This document shows positions 26,854-35,577 of a DNA stretch of 64,000 bases, piece by piece; within the stretch, counting starts at the first letter, position 1; the number at the start of each line of letters is the position of its first letter. Source of the stretch: CAYQVW01 sp964421245. Its GTDB lineage: Bacteria > Margulisbacteria > WOR-1 > XYC2-FULL-46-14. A program made the position numbers and the translations under genes. The notes below the pieces were generated by a model. It was not told where the DNA came from. It made no database searches and worked only from the letters and a program-made list of their open reading frames with translations. Where the stretch lies: positions 33,403 through 97,402 of the forward strand of contig CAYQVW010000004.1 in NCBI GenBank assembly GCA_964421245.1, in the 5' to 3' direction.

Positions 26854-27874
26854 AAAGAAGTTTTGTAATAATATTTCTCTTAACATATATAGCATGTTCC
26901 GGACACATCTCGGCACAGCAGAAACAGCGGATGCATTTATCATAATTAAATCTAGGGAAACCGAAACGTTTATACGAGATCGCCTTTGATTTACAAACCT
27001 GTCCACAAATCTTACAACCGGCACATTGTTTCTTCCTTACAACTGGCTTTTCGGCTAAGACTGTGCGAATAAACTTTTTAATGACCGACGGAACCAAAGA
27101 AAAATCATCCGGCAGCTGCTTAATAAATTTAAAATCGGTCTTTTTTATCTCATCAATTAAAGCTTGGTCAACCGCTTCTGCATCTGCCGAAGCTGCAACC
27201 AAACCAATAAATTTTGGATCTCCCGCCATCGGTCCCTGGTCCCCCTCCATCCCAATAACCGCATCAATTATATTTAAAGTAGGCTTAACAACTTCTAAAA
27301 GATCTAAAAGCATTAAATTAAAATCTGCTTTAGTTGGAACCTTTACATGATATTCGGCTTTTAATAATCCGGGAACACATCCAAACATATTTTTAACCGC
27401 ACAGGTTATTCCAGTCAATCCGTGAGTTTTGAATTTTGGAAGATTAATAATAACATCGACATCTAAAACCGGCTTTGCAATATTAAAAGATTTAAAGCGC
27501 CTGCCATTTGGATTATTAACAACCACCGACTCACCAAAATCAATAAAAGGAATCCCCTCTTCTTCACAAATCTTTAAAAATCCACAAACTTTTGCTGTCT
27601 TCTGAGAATTGCCAAAACCAGGACTATCTCCAACATACGGATTCGCCCCAATCTCCTTAACTAATTTAATAACTGCTCGCACAAACTCAGGATGCGTGGT
27701 TACCGCTTTATCTGGATGATATGCACCAAGCATATTTACTTTTAGGAGAACTTTTTGGTTAGACTTTACAAAAGAAGACAAGCCACCTATTTCATCTAAA
27801 GACTTGCGCATAGAGGAAAGAAGTTCTTTTAGTTGATAGGTTGAACATTTATTAATAGAAACCTTCTCTGTCAT
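26834..27874 (-). CDS. DUF362 protein with C-terminal 2x[4Fe-4S] ferredoxin domain
   Basis: I start at the ATG at 27874 (MTEKVSINKCSTYQLKEL, 346 residues), which a TATAAT box (27881-27886) precedes by exactly 6 nt. The N-terminal 270 residues are a DUF362 domain: LLKVNMLGAYHPDKAVTTHP, GDSPGFGNSQKT, INLPKFKTHGLTGITCAVKN and GMEGDQGPMAGDP. The C-terminus carries two ferredoxin motifs, CAGCKICGQVCKSKAI and CIRCFCCAEMCPEHAI. DUF362 proteins are widespread in anaerobes as probable redox or maturation factors, but the substrate is unknown. The gene converges with bioA with a 20-nt overlap. Confidence 0.88.
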   Translation of the reverse strand: MTEKVSINKCSTYQLKELLSSMRKSLDEIGGLSSFVKSNQKVLLKVNMLGAYHPDKAVTTHPEFVRAVIKLVKEIGANPYVGDSPGFGNSQKTAKVCGFLKICEEEGIPFIDFGESVVVNNPNGRRFKSFNIAKPVLDVDVIINLPKFKTHGLTGITCAVKNMFGCVPGLLKAEYHVKVPTKADFNLMLLDLLEVVKPTLNIIDAVIGMEGDQGPMAGDPKFIGLVAASADAEAVDQALIDEIKKTDFKFIKQLPDDFSLVPSVIKKFIRTVLAEKPVVRKKQCAGCKICGQVCKSKAISYKRFGFPRFNYDKCIRCFCCAEMCPEHAIYVKRNIITKLLFRLMQR

Positions 27875-27889
27875 ACAACTATTATAACA

Positions 27890-27945
27890 TTGACATAAAC
27901 TAAAAAACCATGCTACAATTAGCACTCAGGAGACGAGAGTGCTAA
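27890..27945 (+). promoter_or_regulatory. Sigma-70-type promoter with CIRCE operator for hrcA operon
   Basis: TTGACA (27890-27895), 18 nt, TACAAT (27914-27919), with TGC in front of the -10. The CIRCE operator is perfect: TTAGCACTC (27919-27927), 9 nt, GAGTGCTAA (27937-27945). Its spacer contains the AGGAG ribosome site, and the right arm contains the hrcA GTG start codon. HrcA binding would therefore cover both the start of transcription and the translation start region. Confidence 0.95.
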
Positions 27946-28640
27946 ATAAAAGAAAAAATCGCATACTAAAAGCAATCATAGATGACTACATAGATACTGC
28001 TATTCCGGTAGGATCACGTACTATATATAAGGAATATATCCAGGACTTCTCCCCTGCCACAATAAGAAACGAGATGGCAGATCTTGAGGAAGAGGGATTA
28101 ATCGAACAACCACACACTTCTGCCGGCAGAATTCCAACCGATACCGGATATCGTCATTTTGTAGACAATATCATGAAGAAAAAACATCTTTCTATTAAAG
28201 AAAAAGAACTTATTAAAAAGATTGCTTATAACGTTAAGCAAGACTTTGATGAAGCCCATGACGCAATTTCAGATATGTTCTCGGAACTGTTAGATTACCT
28301 GACAGTAGTCGTTTCTCACAAAAAGAAAAAACCAAGCGTCTCCTACTCTGGAATGTCTCATATGATCAGACAACCAGAGTTTAAAGACATTGAAAAGACC
28401 AGAAAAATCATCGAACTCATAGAACATAAAGAATCCTTAACCCATGTACTCGATGATTATGCCAAAGAAGAGGAAGAAATTAATGTAAAAATTGGATCAG
28501 AAAACAAGACCAAAGAGTTTAAAGACTATTCAGTTATTGTAACTAATATTGGAAACATCGAGGTTGGGATAATTGGGCCAACCCGCATGTCATATTCTAG
28601 AATAACTGCGCTCTTTGATTTTTTAAATCAAGAATTTTAA
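27939..28640 (+). CDS. hrcA: Heat-inducible transcription repressor HrcA (short form)
   Basis: HrcA represses the dnaK operon by binding CIRCE, with GroEL as co-modulator in known systems. The winged-helix start is canonical: NRILKAIIDDYIDTAIPVGS, SPATIRNEMADLEEEGLIEQ and HTSAGRIPTDTGYRHFVD. At 233 residues it is about 100 shorter than usual. The C-terminus retains GNIEVGIIGPTRMSYSRITA, so the central dimerisation/insert region is what is reduced. The start is GTG, fixed by AGGAG 6 nt upstream within CIRCE. Confidence 0.95.
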   Translation: MLNKRKNRILKAIIDDYIDTAIPVGSRTIYKEYIQDFSPATIRNEMADLEEEGLIEQPHTSAGRIPTDTGYRHFVDNIMKKKHLSIKEKELIKKIAYNVKQDFDEAHDAISDMFSELLDYLTVVVSHKKKKPSVSYSGMSHMIRQPEFKDIEKTRKIIELIEHKESLTHVLDDYAKEEEEINVKIGSENKTKEFKDYSVIVTNIGNIEVGIIGPTRMSYSRITALFDFLNQEF

Positions 28641-28652
28641 AACGGGGGATTC

Positions 28653-29135
28653 ATGTCAAAAAAGCATAAAAAGCCAAAAGAGATTAATATTGAAGAATTA
28701 AAAAAACAGGCTAAACCCATTGACCATAAAGAAGTTGCAAAACATAAAGACCAATTACTAAGAACAATGGCCGACTTTGAAAATTATAAAAAAAGGATGC
28801 AAAACGAAAAAGCAGCCTTGGCAAAGTTCGCAAATGAAACACTTCTTTCAGAAATGCTCCCAATCTTAGATAATTTTGGCAGAGCATTAGAGCATACTGA
28901 AATAAAAGAAGGACTATTACTGGTAAAAAAACAGATGGAAGATGTCTTCAAGAAGTTTGGAGTAAAAGAAGTAGAAACAGAAGGGAAGATCTTTGATCCC
29001 CACTTTCATGAAGCAGTCCAAAAAATAGATTCTAACAAACCAGAGAATGAAATAGTTGAGGTAATGCAAAAAGGTTATATTTTAAACGGAAGGTTGATTC
29101 GGCCGGCGATGGTTATTATATCAAAAGGGAAATAA
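28653..29135 (+). CDS. grpE: Nucleotide exchange factor GrpE
   Basis: GrpE (160 residues) exchanges ADP for ATP on DnaK. A charged, helical N-terminal region is followed by DFENYKKRMQNEKAALAKFA, LLSEMLPILDNFGRALEH, EVETEGKIFDPHFHEAVQKI and the terminal beta-wing VMQKGYILNGRLIRPAMVII. It follows hrcA by 12 nt and belongs to the CIRCE operon. Confidence 0.96.
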   Translation: MSKKHKKPKEINIEELKKQAKPIDHKEVAKHKDQLLRTMADFENYKKRMQNEKAALAKFANETLLSEMLPILDNFGRALEHTEIKEGLLLVKKQMEDVFKKFGVKEVETEGKIFDPHFHEAVQKIDSNKPENEIVEVMQKGYILNGRLIRPAMVIISKGK

Positions 29136-29166
29136 TGTAGGGGGCAGGTCGCAACCTGCCCGTACA
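29136..29166. repeat. Palindromic element between grpE and dnaK
   Basis: GGGCAGGT (29142-29149) pairs exactly with ACCCTGCC-type arm ACCTGCCC (29154-29161) around a 4-nt loop, and TGTA/TACA at the ends extend the symmetry. It is a REP-like dispersed element. In the operon mRNA it forms a hairpin that could set grpE mRNA stability or grpE:dnaK stoichiometry. Confidence 0.6.
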
Positions 29167-29191
29167 GGAAATTAAAAAGGGGGAATAAGAA

Positions 29192-31090
29192 ATGGCAAAG
29201 ATTATAGGAATCGATTTAGGAACAACAAATTCATGTGTGGCGGTGGTTGCCAGTGGAGAACCGACCGTTATTCCAAATGCAGAGGGAGGACGCACTACCC
29301 CATCAGTTGTCTCCTTCCAAAAAGACGGATCAAAAACAGTCGGACAGGTTGCCAAAAGACAATCTGTTACCAATCCAGAGCATACTATTTTCTCAATAAA
29401 GAGATTTATGGGAAGATTGTTCTCTGAAGTAAGCTCTGAGCTAAAAGAAATTCCATATAAGGTAAAATCTGGCAAATCTGACGCTGCAACTGTAGAAGTG
29501 TACGAAAAAAATTATTCACCCCCAGAAATCTCGGCCATGGTTATACAAAAACTGAAGCAATCCGCAGAAGAATTTTTAGGAGAAAAAATAACTAAGGCAG
29601 TCATTACTACCCCAGCCTACTTTAACGACAGCCAAAGACAGGCAACCAAGGACGCCGGAGAGATTGCAGGCCTTGAAGTTATGAGAATTATCAATGAGCC
29701 AACCGCAGCAGCCCTTGCCTACGGGTTAGATAAGAAGAAAAACGAAAAAATCGCAGTCTACGACCTTGGTGGTGGAACATTTGATATTTCAATTCTCGAA
29801 ATTGGTGACGGAACCTTCCAGGTTGAATCAACCAATGGAGATACTCACCTTGGTGGAGACGATTTTGACCAAATAATTATCAACTGGATAATTTCTGAGT
29901 TTAAAAAAGATCAAGGAATTGATCTCTCTCACGATAAAATGGCCTTACAAAGGTTAAAAGAATCCGGCGAAAAAGCCAAGATTGAATTATCTACCACAAT
30001 GGAGACAGAAATCAACCTTCCGTTTATTACAGCAGACCAAAGCGGACCAAAGCATTTGGTTTTAAAACTAACACGCTCAAAACTTGAACAATTATGTTCT
30101 GATTTGATAGAAAGATCGGTCGGACCATGCGAACAAGCCCTAAAAGACTCTGGTTTTTCCGCAAATGATATTGACGAAGTAATCCTTGTCGGTGGAATGA
30201 CCAGAATGCCAGCAGTACAAGAAAAGGTAAAACAGATATTCGGGAAAGATCCCCATAAGGGAGTAAATCCTGACGAAGTTGTAGCAATCGGAGCCGCAAT
30301 TCAAGGAGGAGTTTTGGCCGGAGATGTAAAAGATCTAGTTCTTTTGGATGTTACTCCACTAAACTTGGGAATTGAAACACTAGGAAGTGTCATGACTCCA
30401 TTAATTGAAAAGAATACCACTATTCCAACTTCAAAATCACAAGTTTTTTCAACTGCGGGAGATGGCCAGACCTCTGTAGAAATACATGTTCTACAGGGTG
30501 AGCGTCCAATGGCAGCAGATAACCGAACATTAGGACGATTCCATCTTGATGGAATCCCTCCTGCCCCACGTGGAGTTCCACAAGTAGAAGTAATGTTTGA
30601 TATCGATAAAAATGGAATTGTAAATGTATCGGCAACCGACAAGGGAACAAACAAGAAACAACATATTACAATTACCGCATCATCCGGCCTTTCAAAAGAA
30701 GATATTGAAAAGATGAAGAATGAAGCTAAGGCCAACGAAGCGGAAGATAAGAAAAAGAAAGATGAAATAGAAATTAGAAACCAGGGAGATGGTCTAGCAT
30801 ATACAGCTGAAAAAACCCTAAAAGATGCTGGAGATAAAATCGAAAAAGCTGATAAAGAAAAAGTAGAAGCAGAGATTAAAAATGTTCGCGAAGCACTAAA
30901 AGGAACAGATTCTGCTAAAATAAAAGCAGCAACAGAAGCATTACAGCAAGCCATTTATAAGATCTCGGAACAACTTTATAAACAGCAGGCGCCAGGAAGC
31001 CAAGGGGATCAAGGGAGCCAAGAAAAACCAAAAGACGAGAAAACAGTGGATGCCGAGTATGAAATGAAGGATAAAGAGCCACCTAAGTAA
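29192..31090 (+). CDS. dnaK: Chaperone DnaK (Hsp70)
   Basis: Full-length 632-residue Hsp70. ATPase motifs: IIGIDLGTTNSCVAVV, VITTPAYFNDSQRQATKDAG, RIINEPTAAALAYG, YDLGGGTFDISIL and VILVGGMTRMP. The linker DLVLLDVTPLNLGIE and the substrate domain with LGRFHLDGIPPAPRGVPQVE follow. The lid ends in a Gln-rich tail containing a small word repeat (GSQGDQGSQE, 30998-31024). It lies in the CIRCE operon and overlaps dnaJ by one base (TAATG). Confidence 0.98.
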   Translation: MAKIIGIDLGTTNSCVAVVASGEPTVIPNAEGGRTTPSVVSFQKDGSKTVGQVAKRQSVTNPEHTIFSIKRFMGRLFSEVSSELKEIPYKVKSGKSDAATVEVYEKNYSPPEISAMVIQKLKQSAEEFLGEKITKAVITTPAYFNDSQRQATKDAGEIAGLEVMRIINEPTAAALAYGLDKKKNEKIAVYDLGGGTFDISILEIGDGTFQVESTNGDTHLGGDDFDQIIINWIISEFKKDQGIDLSHDKMALQRLKESGEKAKIELSTTMETEINLPFITADQSGPKHLVLKLTRSKLEQLCSDLIERSVGPCEQALKDSGFSANDIDEVILVGGMTRMPAVQEKVKQIFGKDPHKGVNPDEVVAIGAAIQGGVLAGDVKDLVLLDVTPLNLGIETLGSVMTPLIEKNTTIPTSKSQVFSTAGDGQTSVEIHVLQGERPMAADNRTLGRFHLDGIPPAPRGVPQVEVMFDIDKNGIVNVSATDKGTNKKQHITITASSGLSKEDIEKMKNEAKANEAEDKKKKDEIEIRNQGDGLAYTAEKTLKDAGDKIEKADKEKVEAEIKNVREALKGTDSAKIKAATEALQQAIYKISEQLYKQQAPGSQGDQGSQEKPKDEKTVDAEYEMKDKEPPK

Positions 31091-32187
31091 TGGCCAAAGA
31101 TTATTATAATATACTTGGGGTATCAAAAAGCGCGTCAGCAGACGAGATCAAAAAGGCTTTCCGCCAGGCTGCGCGTAAATATCATCCAGATGTAAACAAA
31201 GCCCCCGATGCCGAACAGAAATTTAAAGAATTAAACGAAGCCTATCAAATACTATCTGATCCACGTAAGAAACAACAGTACGATACCTTTGGAAGTGCCG
31301 GTCCCCAAGGTGGCTTTGGCGGCGGAGCCGGTGGATTTGATTTCAGCGGCTTTGATTTTGGTGGCGGAGGCGGCGGTGCTGGATTTGGAGATATCTTTGA
31401 AACCTTTTTTGGTGGTGGTGGACGTGGCAGAAGACAAAGAGGTGGTCCACAAAGAGGATCTGATCTTCGCTATGATTTATCAATAACTTTAGAAGATGCA
31501 GCGCGTGGAACCGAAGTTGAATTAGATATTTCACATCTTGTAAACTGCAAAACTTGTAAGGGAACTGGAGCCAAACCGGGCACAAAATCCAAAAAATGCT
31601 CAAAGTGTAATGGATCCGGACAAGTAAGGCAAGCACAACGCACTATTCTTGGCAGCTTTACTTCAATAGTCACCTGTCCGGATTGTAATGGCGCTGGAGA
31701 GAAGATTTCATCACCTTGTAAAGAATGTAATGGCCAAGGAAGAATCAAAGGATCCAACAAGGTTAAGGTAAAAGTTCCTGCAGGGATTGAATCAGGCTCC
31801 CAACTTAGAGTATCTGGAGCAGGAAACATCGGCTCCAAAAACGGACCAAGTGGAGATCTTTACATCTTTATCACAGTTAAACAACATTCCCTTTTTGAAA
31901 GAGAGGGATCAGACTTGTTATACAAAACTGACATTCCATTTGTAAAAGCAGCGCTAGGATCAGAAATAGAGGTTCCAACCATTATTGATGGCAAAGCAAA
32001 GATTAAAATACCGACCGGAACTCAATCCGGCACAACTTTTAGGCTAAAGAATAAAGGGATGCAGCATCTGCAACAATTTGGCAGGGGTGACTTATACGTT
32101 CGAGTTCATATAGAAACACCAAGCAAACTTGATCGAAAACAATCAGATCTATTAAAGCAATTTGGAAAACTCCGCGGAGAGATCTAG
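31090..32187 (+). CDS. dnaJ: Chaperone DnaJ (Hsp40)
   Basis: The 365-residue type I DnaJ has a J domain with HPD (KYHPDVNK), a long Gly/Phe region (about residues 75-125), four zinc-binding CxxCxGxG repeats (CKTCKGTG, CSKCNGSG, CPDCNGAG, CKECNGQG) and a complete C-terminal beta region. It stimulates DnaK ATPase. The start overlaps the dnaK stop and the TAG stop overlaps the rsmE GTG, so the three genes are translationally coupled. Confidence 0.98.
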   Translation: MAKDYYNILGVSKSASADEIKKAFRQAARKYHPDVNKAPDAEQKFKELNEAYQILSDPRKKQQYDTFGSAGPQGGFGGGAGGFDFSGFDFGGGGGGAGFGDIFETFFGGGGRGRRQRGGPQRGSDLRYDLSITLEDAARGTEVELDISHLVNCKTCKGTGAKPGTKSKKCSKCNGSGQVRQAQRTILGSFTSIVTCPDCNGAGEKISSPCKECNGQGRIKGSNKVKVKVPAGIESGSQLRVSGAGNIGSKNGPSGDLYIFITVKQHSLFEREGSDLLYKTDIPFVKAALGSEIEVPTIIDGKAKIKIPTGTQSGTTFRLKNKGMQHLQQFGRGDLYVRVHIETPSKLDRKQSDLLKQFGKLRGEI

Positions 32188-32906
32188 TGCAACGCTTCTT
32201 TAGCAGCAATATCAGCGAAATAACCGGTTCTGACGCCAGACAGATACAAAAAGTCCTGCGTGCAAAAATCGGAGATAAATTAATTATCTGTGATGGTAAA
32301 TCAAAATCTTACGAAGCAGAAGTCTCGGATATTAAAAAAGATTCTATCTCTTTAAATATATTAAAAGAACTAAACGAAGAAACAGAACCAAAAGTAAAGA
32401 TAACCCTAGCCCAGTGCCTTCCTAAGGGATCAAAAATAGATTTTATTATCCAAAAGAGTGTTGAGCTTGGAGTTTTTGATATTATTCCAGTATCATCAGA
32501 GCGTTCTATTTCTAAAATTGAAGGTAAAGAAGATAAGAAGAAAGAACGCTGGCAAAGAATAGCAAAAGAGGCAGCCGAACAATCGGGAAGGCAGATTATT
32601 CCACAGATTCATGCTCCGATTTCTTTTGATGAATTATTAAAATCATCCAATAAATATGCTTTAAAATTGATCCCATGGGAATTGGAAAAGGAAAGCCTCC
32701 TTCGGGGCGTGTTAAATTCTGTAGAGACATGCCATGGCATGTCTCTACAGGTAATAATCGGCCCCGAAGGAGGCTTTTCACAAGAAGAAATAAATAAGGC
32801 CAAATCTGCTGGGTTTACAAGCATTTCGTTAGGAAAAAGAATCCTGCGTACAGAAACGGCGGGAATAGCTATTCTATCAAATATATTCTACGAATTAGAA
32901 GGGTAG
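32187..32906 (+). CDS. rsmE: 16S rRNA m3U1498 methyltransferase RsmE
   Basis: The 239-residue SPOUT enzyme methylates U1498 of 16S rRNA; it commonly follows dnaJ. Family motifs: LAQCLPKGSKIDFIIQKSVE (PUA then SPOUT), RWQRIAKEAAEQSGR, VIIGPEGGFSQEEI and the knot SLGKRILRTETAGI. Between KLIPWELEKE and IIGPEGG the segment SLLRGVLNSVETCHGMSLQV is encoded by a perfect 32-bp palindrome and a further inverted copy of the GPEGGF codons (32691-32777). The insert is in frame and the catalytic knot is intact, so the enzyme may still work. Start GTG overlaps the dnaJ TAG. Confidence 0.95.
   Translation: MQRFFSSNISEITGSDARQIQKVLRAKIGDKLIICDGKSKSYEAEVSDIKKDSISLNILKELNEETEPKVKITLAQCLPKGSKIDFIIQKSVELGVFDIIPVSSERSISKIEGKEDKKKERWQRIAKEAAEQSGRQIIPQIHAPISFDELLKSSNKYALKLIPWELEKESLLRGVLNSVETCHGMSLQVIIGPEGGFSQEEINKAKSAGFTSISLGKRILRTETAGIAILSNIFYELEG
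32691..32777. repeat. Nested palindrome and foldback inside rsmE
   Basis: Inner: 32719-32750 is a perfect 32-bp palindrome with half-site CTGTAGAGACATGCCA. Outer: AAAGCCTCCTTCGGGGC (32692-32708) is the exact reverse complement of 32761-32777, the codons for the conserved GPEGGF. The whole block can fold into one long hairpin. Because of the symmetry, both strands encode an ETCHGMSLQ peptide. Confidence 0.9.
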
Positions 32907-32915
32907 AAAAAGAAC

Positions 32916-32970
32916 CGGGAGCCGACTCCCTTAAAGTATCCATGTTTCCTTTAAGAAAATAAGGCTCCCG
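32916..32970. terminator. Bidirectional stem-loop between rsmE and a convergent gene
   Basis: CGGGAGCC (32916-32923) pairs exactly with GGCTCCCG (32963-32970). An inner stem CTTAAAG / CTTTAAG lies within, giving a two-tier hairpin. It separates convergent genes and probably terminates both; no long U-tract follows. Confidence 0.55.
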
Positions 32971-32976
32971 AAATTC

Positions 32977-33738
32977 TTATAAAGTCAATGTTTGACCTAC
33001 TTCTAGACCGACACCTTTGCTTGAACGAGGGAAGTTCGCAACTTCGGTTTCCCCGTTTCTTTGGATAAAATACCCAATTTGAGCAAAAGTTTTTCCTGGC
33101 ATTCCCAAACCAAGGTCACCCTGAATTCCATAGTAAACCTGTCCACCTAAAGAACCAGTGCTTCCTCCGCTTCGAGCAAGCAGGTAGTTAATACCTCCGC
33201 CGATATATGATTCAATACCTCCCAAAACATCAGCAGGTATCTCAATCACACCATCAACATACAAAGGAACTGCTTTTATTCTAACCTTGTTAATGTCACT
33301 ACCATAAGTATAACCAAGACCGACTTTGTACTTAACAGAATCAGCTGCTAAGCCAACGATTGGTCCAAGTCCTAATGGATCAGCAAACAAAACATCAGCT
33401 CTTACAAAAGCATTTTTATTCCCTGTAAAATAACCGGCGCTACCGGCTACGTCTATTCCCCAACCTAACAATGCTCCAGCTGGTGCTGGCGCAACCTTTG
33501 TTGGTGGTGGAGGAACAGCTACTGACGGAGCTGTAGTTGCTATTCTGGCTTCTTGAACTGCGATCATCTTTTTAAGCTTCGCAACTCTTGCCCAGTTTTT
33601 ATTAGCCTTAGCTACAGCAAGCTTTCTGTTTAACACGCCTATGTAAGCACGAATCTTTGCAGGTGATGCTGCAGAAGCCATGCCTACTAAACCTGCTACA
33701 AAAGCTATTACTATCAATAATGCTATTAATTTCTTCAT
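32977..33738 (-). CDS. Secreted barrel-like protein with N-terminal coiled coil
   Basis: The 253-residue protein begins with a signal peptide (MKKLIALLIVIAFVAGLVGM then ASAA). A short helical, Lys/Ala-rich segment follows (IRAYIGVLNRKLAVAKANKN, about 28-65), then a Pro-rich linker (VAVPPPPTKVAPAPAG). The C-terminal part has alternating Gly/aromatic strands (GLGYTYGSDIN, GGGINYLLARSG, QVYYGIQGDLGLG, GVGLEVGQTLTL) like an outer-membrane beta-barrel. This supports a diderm envelope. GGGGGTG ribosome site before the ATG. Family not recognised; the outer-membrane assignment is inference. Confidence 0.75.
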   Translation of the reverse strand: MKKLIALLIVIAFVAGLVGMASAASPAKIRAYIGVLNRKLAVAKANKNWARVAKLKKMIAVQEARIATTAPSVAVPPPPTKVAPAPAGALLGWGIDVAGSAGYFTGNKNAFVRADVLFADPLGLGPIVGLAADSVKYKVGLGYTYGSDINKVRIKAVPLYVDGVIEIPADVLGGIESYIGGGINYLLARSGGSTGSLGGQVYYGIQGDLGLGMPGKTFAQIGYFIQRNGETEVANFPRSSKGVGLEVGQTLTL

Positions 33739-33803
33739 TTATATTTCACCCCCTTATATGCCTAGTTGGCTGTTGTATAGTTTACATATATATGAAAAGA
33801 TTG

Positions 33804-34613
33804 TCAAGGGTCTATTTTGCTATTATCGCAAATTTTCTCAAATTCTTCCAAACTCAAGGTTTCTGGTCTTCTTCCCTTCTCTATCTCTAATTTATCCCAA
33901 TCAATACGGTAATCGGCAAGAGAGTTACGAATAGTCTTTCTTCTTTGTTGAAACGCATCTCTCACTAGCTTGTAATCAATATTATAAAGAGGCTTTTCAT
34001 AAGGCTCCAGGGTTACGATTGCGGAAGAAACATCAGGTTGCGGATAAAAAGAATACTTTGAAATTAAAGAACTAATTTCAACTTTTGCTTGATTTTGAAC
34101 AAAAATTGAAAAAGATCCATAAGTTTTGCTTCCTGGACCAGCAACAATCCTCTCTGCAACTTCTTTCTGAATTGTAATTACAGCTTTCTTAACTTTTCCA
34201 CTCCAGTCCTCCAAAATCTTTTCAACAATTGGGGCCGTGATATAGTATGGCAAATTACCAACTACCTTAAAGACAGTTAACTCTTCGGGAAGCTCCCACT
34301 CTAATATGCTACTGCGTATTATCTCTAAATTATGATAAGAACTTAGTATTTTTTTACAAATCAAGATGAGGTCCGAATCTACCTCAAGGGAAATAACGTT
34401 TTTAACTTTCTTGGCCAATTCTTCTGTAACAACACCAAGTCCCATTCCAACTTCTACGATCGTATCTTCCAAAGTTAAGTCAGCGGCATTTATAATCCTT
34501 TCTAAAACCTTGGGATCGATTAAAAAATTCTGTCCTAATCTTTTTTTAGGATAAAGATTGTGGGTAGCTAGAAGTTCTTTGGTGATTTGAGATAGTGACC
34601 TAGGATTTGGCAA
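33804..34613 (-). CDS. rsmA: 16S rRNA dimethyladenosine transferase RsmA/KsgA
   Basis: The 269-residue enzyme dimethylates A1518/A1519 of 16S rRNA. Motifs: KRLGQNFLIDPKVLERII, SAM motif IVEVGMGLGVVTEELA, ISLEVDSDL and the catalytic NLPYYIT (NLPY). C-terminal AFQQRRKTIRNSL is typical. It is the last gene of the pilT-lipA-aminotransferase-pdxA-rsmA run and overlaps pdxA by 14 nt; pdxA-ksgA adjacency is common. Confidence 0.97.
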   Translation of the reverse strand: MPNPRSLSQITKELLATHNLYPKKRLGQNFLIDPKVLERIINAADLTLEDTIVEVGMGLGVVTEELAKKVKNVISLEVDSDLILICKKILSSYHNLEIIRSSILEWELPEELTVFKVVGNLPYYITAPIVEKILEDWSGKVKKAVITIQKEVAERIVAGPGSKTYGSFSIFVQNQAKVEISSLISKYSFYPQPDVSSAIVTLEPYEKPLYNIDYKLVRDAFQQRRKTIRNSLADYRIDWDKLEIEKGRRPETLSLEEFEKICDNSKIDP

Positions 34614-35577
34614 AATGAGCTGCCACCTTTATTGCCTGTATAAGAGAGGACGGATTTGCCCAACCCTTGCCAACAATATCAAAACCAGTTCCATGATCAA
34701 CTGATGTTCGAATAATTGGAAGTCCAATAGTAACGTTTACAGAATTATTAAAAGAAAGTAGTTTAAGAGGAATTAGTCCTTGATCATGATACATTGCAAC
34801 AACAATATCAAACATTCCCCCTTTGGCCAGATAAAAAACTGCATCCGGAGAAATGGGACCAACAACATCAATTCCAAGCTTTTTTGCTTCTAGAATAGCC
34901 GGCGCAATCACCCGCTCTTCTTCTCTACCAAATATGCCCCCCTCCCCCGCATGAGGATTAAGACCTGCAACCGCAATTCGCGGGGCTACACGTGTTTCAT
35001 GAGCAAGCTTTATGGTAGAAAAAACCCTCTTTTTATTTATAGCCCCCGAAACCTTATTTAGGGCAATATGGGTTGTAACTAGGGCAATCCATAAAGTATC
35101 GGAGACAAACATCATGGCATAGTTTTTTGTTTTAGTTTTTTTTGCCAAAAATTCGGTATGGCCCTGAAAGTGAAAACCTGCCTTGTGAATTGCGGTCTTG
35201 TTTATGGGACCAGTAGTAATTGCTGCAATTTCTTTTGAAAGAGCTAGCTCAACTGCCTTGTCAATATATTCTATAGAAGCTCGTCCGGCTTGAGCTGAAA
35301 CTTTTCCCTTCTTTAGTTTTGAAATTACAACATTGTCGAGATCTAGAACATCTATCTTGCCCCTAATAAACTTACAATCTTTAACATTTTTAACTGGATT
35401 GATTTTAATTCCGGTAATTTTGGAAAATTTGCGAGCCTGTCTTAAAACCTTACTATCTCCAATAACAAAGCAACGAGAAGTCCGCAAGACTTCAGAATTA
35501 CAAAGCGCTTTTATTGAAATTTCGGGACCTATGCCAGCGGGATCACCCATGGTGACAGCAATTAGGGGGCGTTCCAT
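34600..35577 (-). CDS. pdxA: 4-hydroxythreonine-4-phosphate dehydrogenase
   Basis: This 325-residue enzyme of pyridoxal phosphate synthesis shows IAVTMGDPAGIGPEISIKAL at the N-terminus, TGPINKTAIHKAGFHFQGHTE, AGLNPHAGEGGIFGREE, and the metal-site DQGLIPLKL and TSVDHGTGFDIVGKG. All metal ligands are visible. Overlaps the aminotransferase upstream by 16 nt and rsmA downstream by 14 nt. Confidence 0.96.
   Translation of the reverse strand: MERPLIAVTMGDPAGIGPEISIKALCNSEVLRTSRCFVIGDSKVLRQARKFSKITGIKINPVKNVKDCKFIRGKIDVLDLDNVVISKLKKGKVSAQAGRASIEYIDKAVELALSKEIAAITTGPINKTAIHKAGFHFQGHTEFLAKKTKTKNYAMMFVSDTLWIALVTTHIALNKVSGAINKKRVFSTIKLAHETRVAPRIAVAGLNPHAGEGGIFGREEERVIAPAILEAKKLGIDVVGPISPDAVFYLAKGGMFDIVVAMYHDQGLIPLKLLSFNNSVNVTIGLPIIRTSVDHGTGFDIVGKGWANPSSLIQAIKVAAHFAKS

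Noticed and set aside
30301..30954. 217-codon minus-strand frame opposite dnaK
   Set aside because: Antisense shadow of dnaK, rich in Ser/Phe, which is typical of the reverse strand of Lys/Glu codons.
32596..32824. Two minus-strand frames opposite rsmE containing ETCHGMSLQ
   Set aside because: They exist because the palindrome encodes the same peptide on both strands; no gene features.
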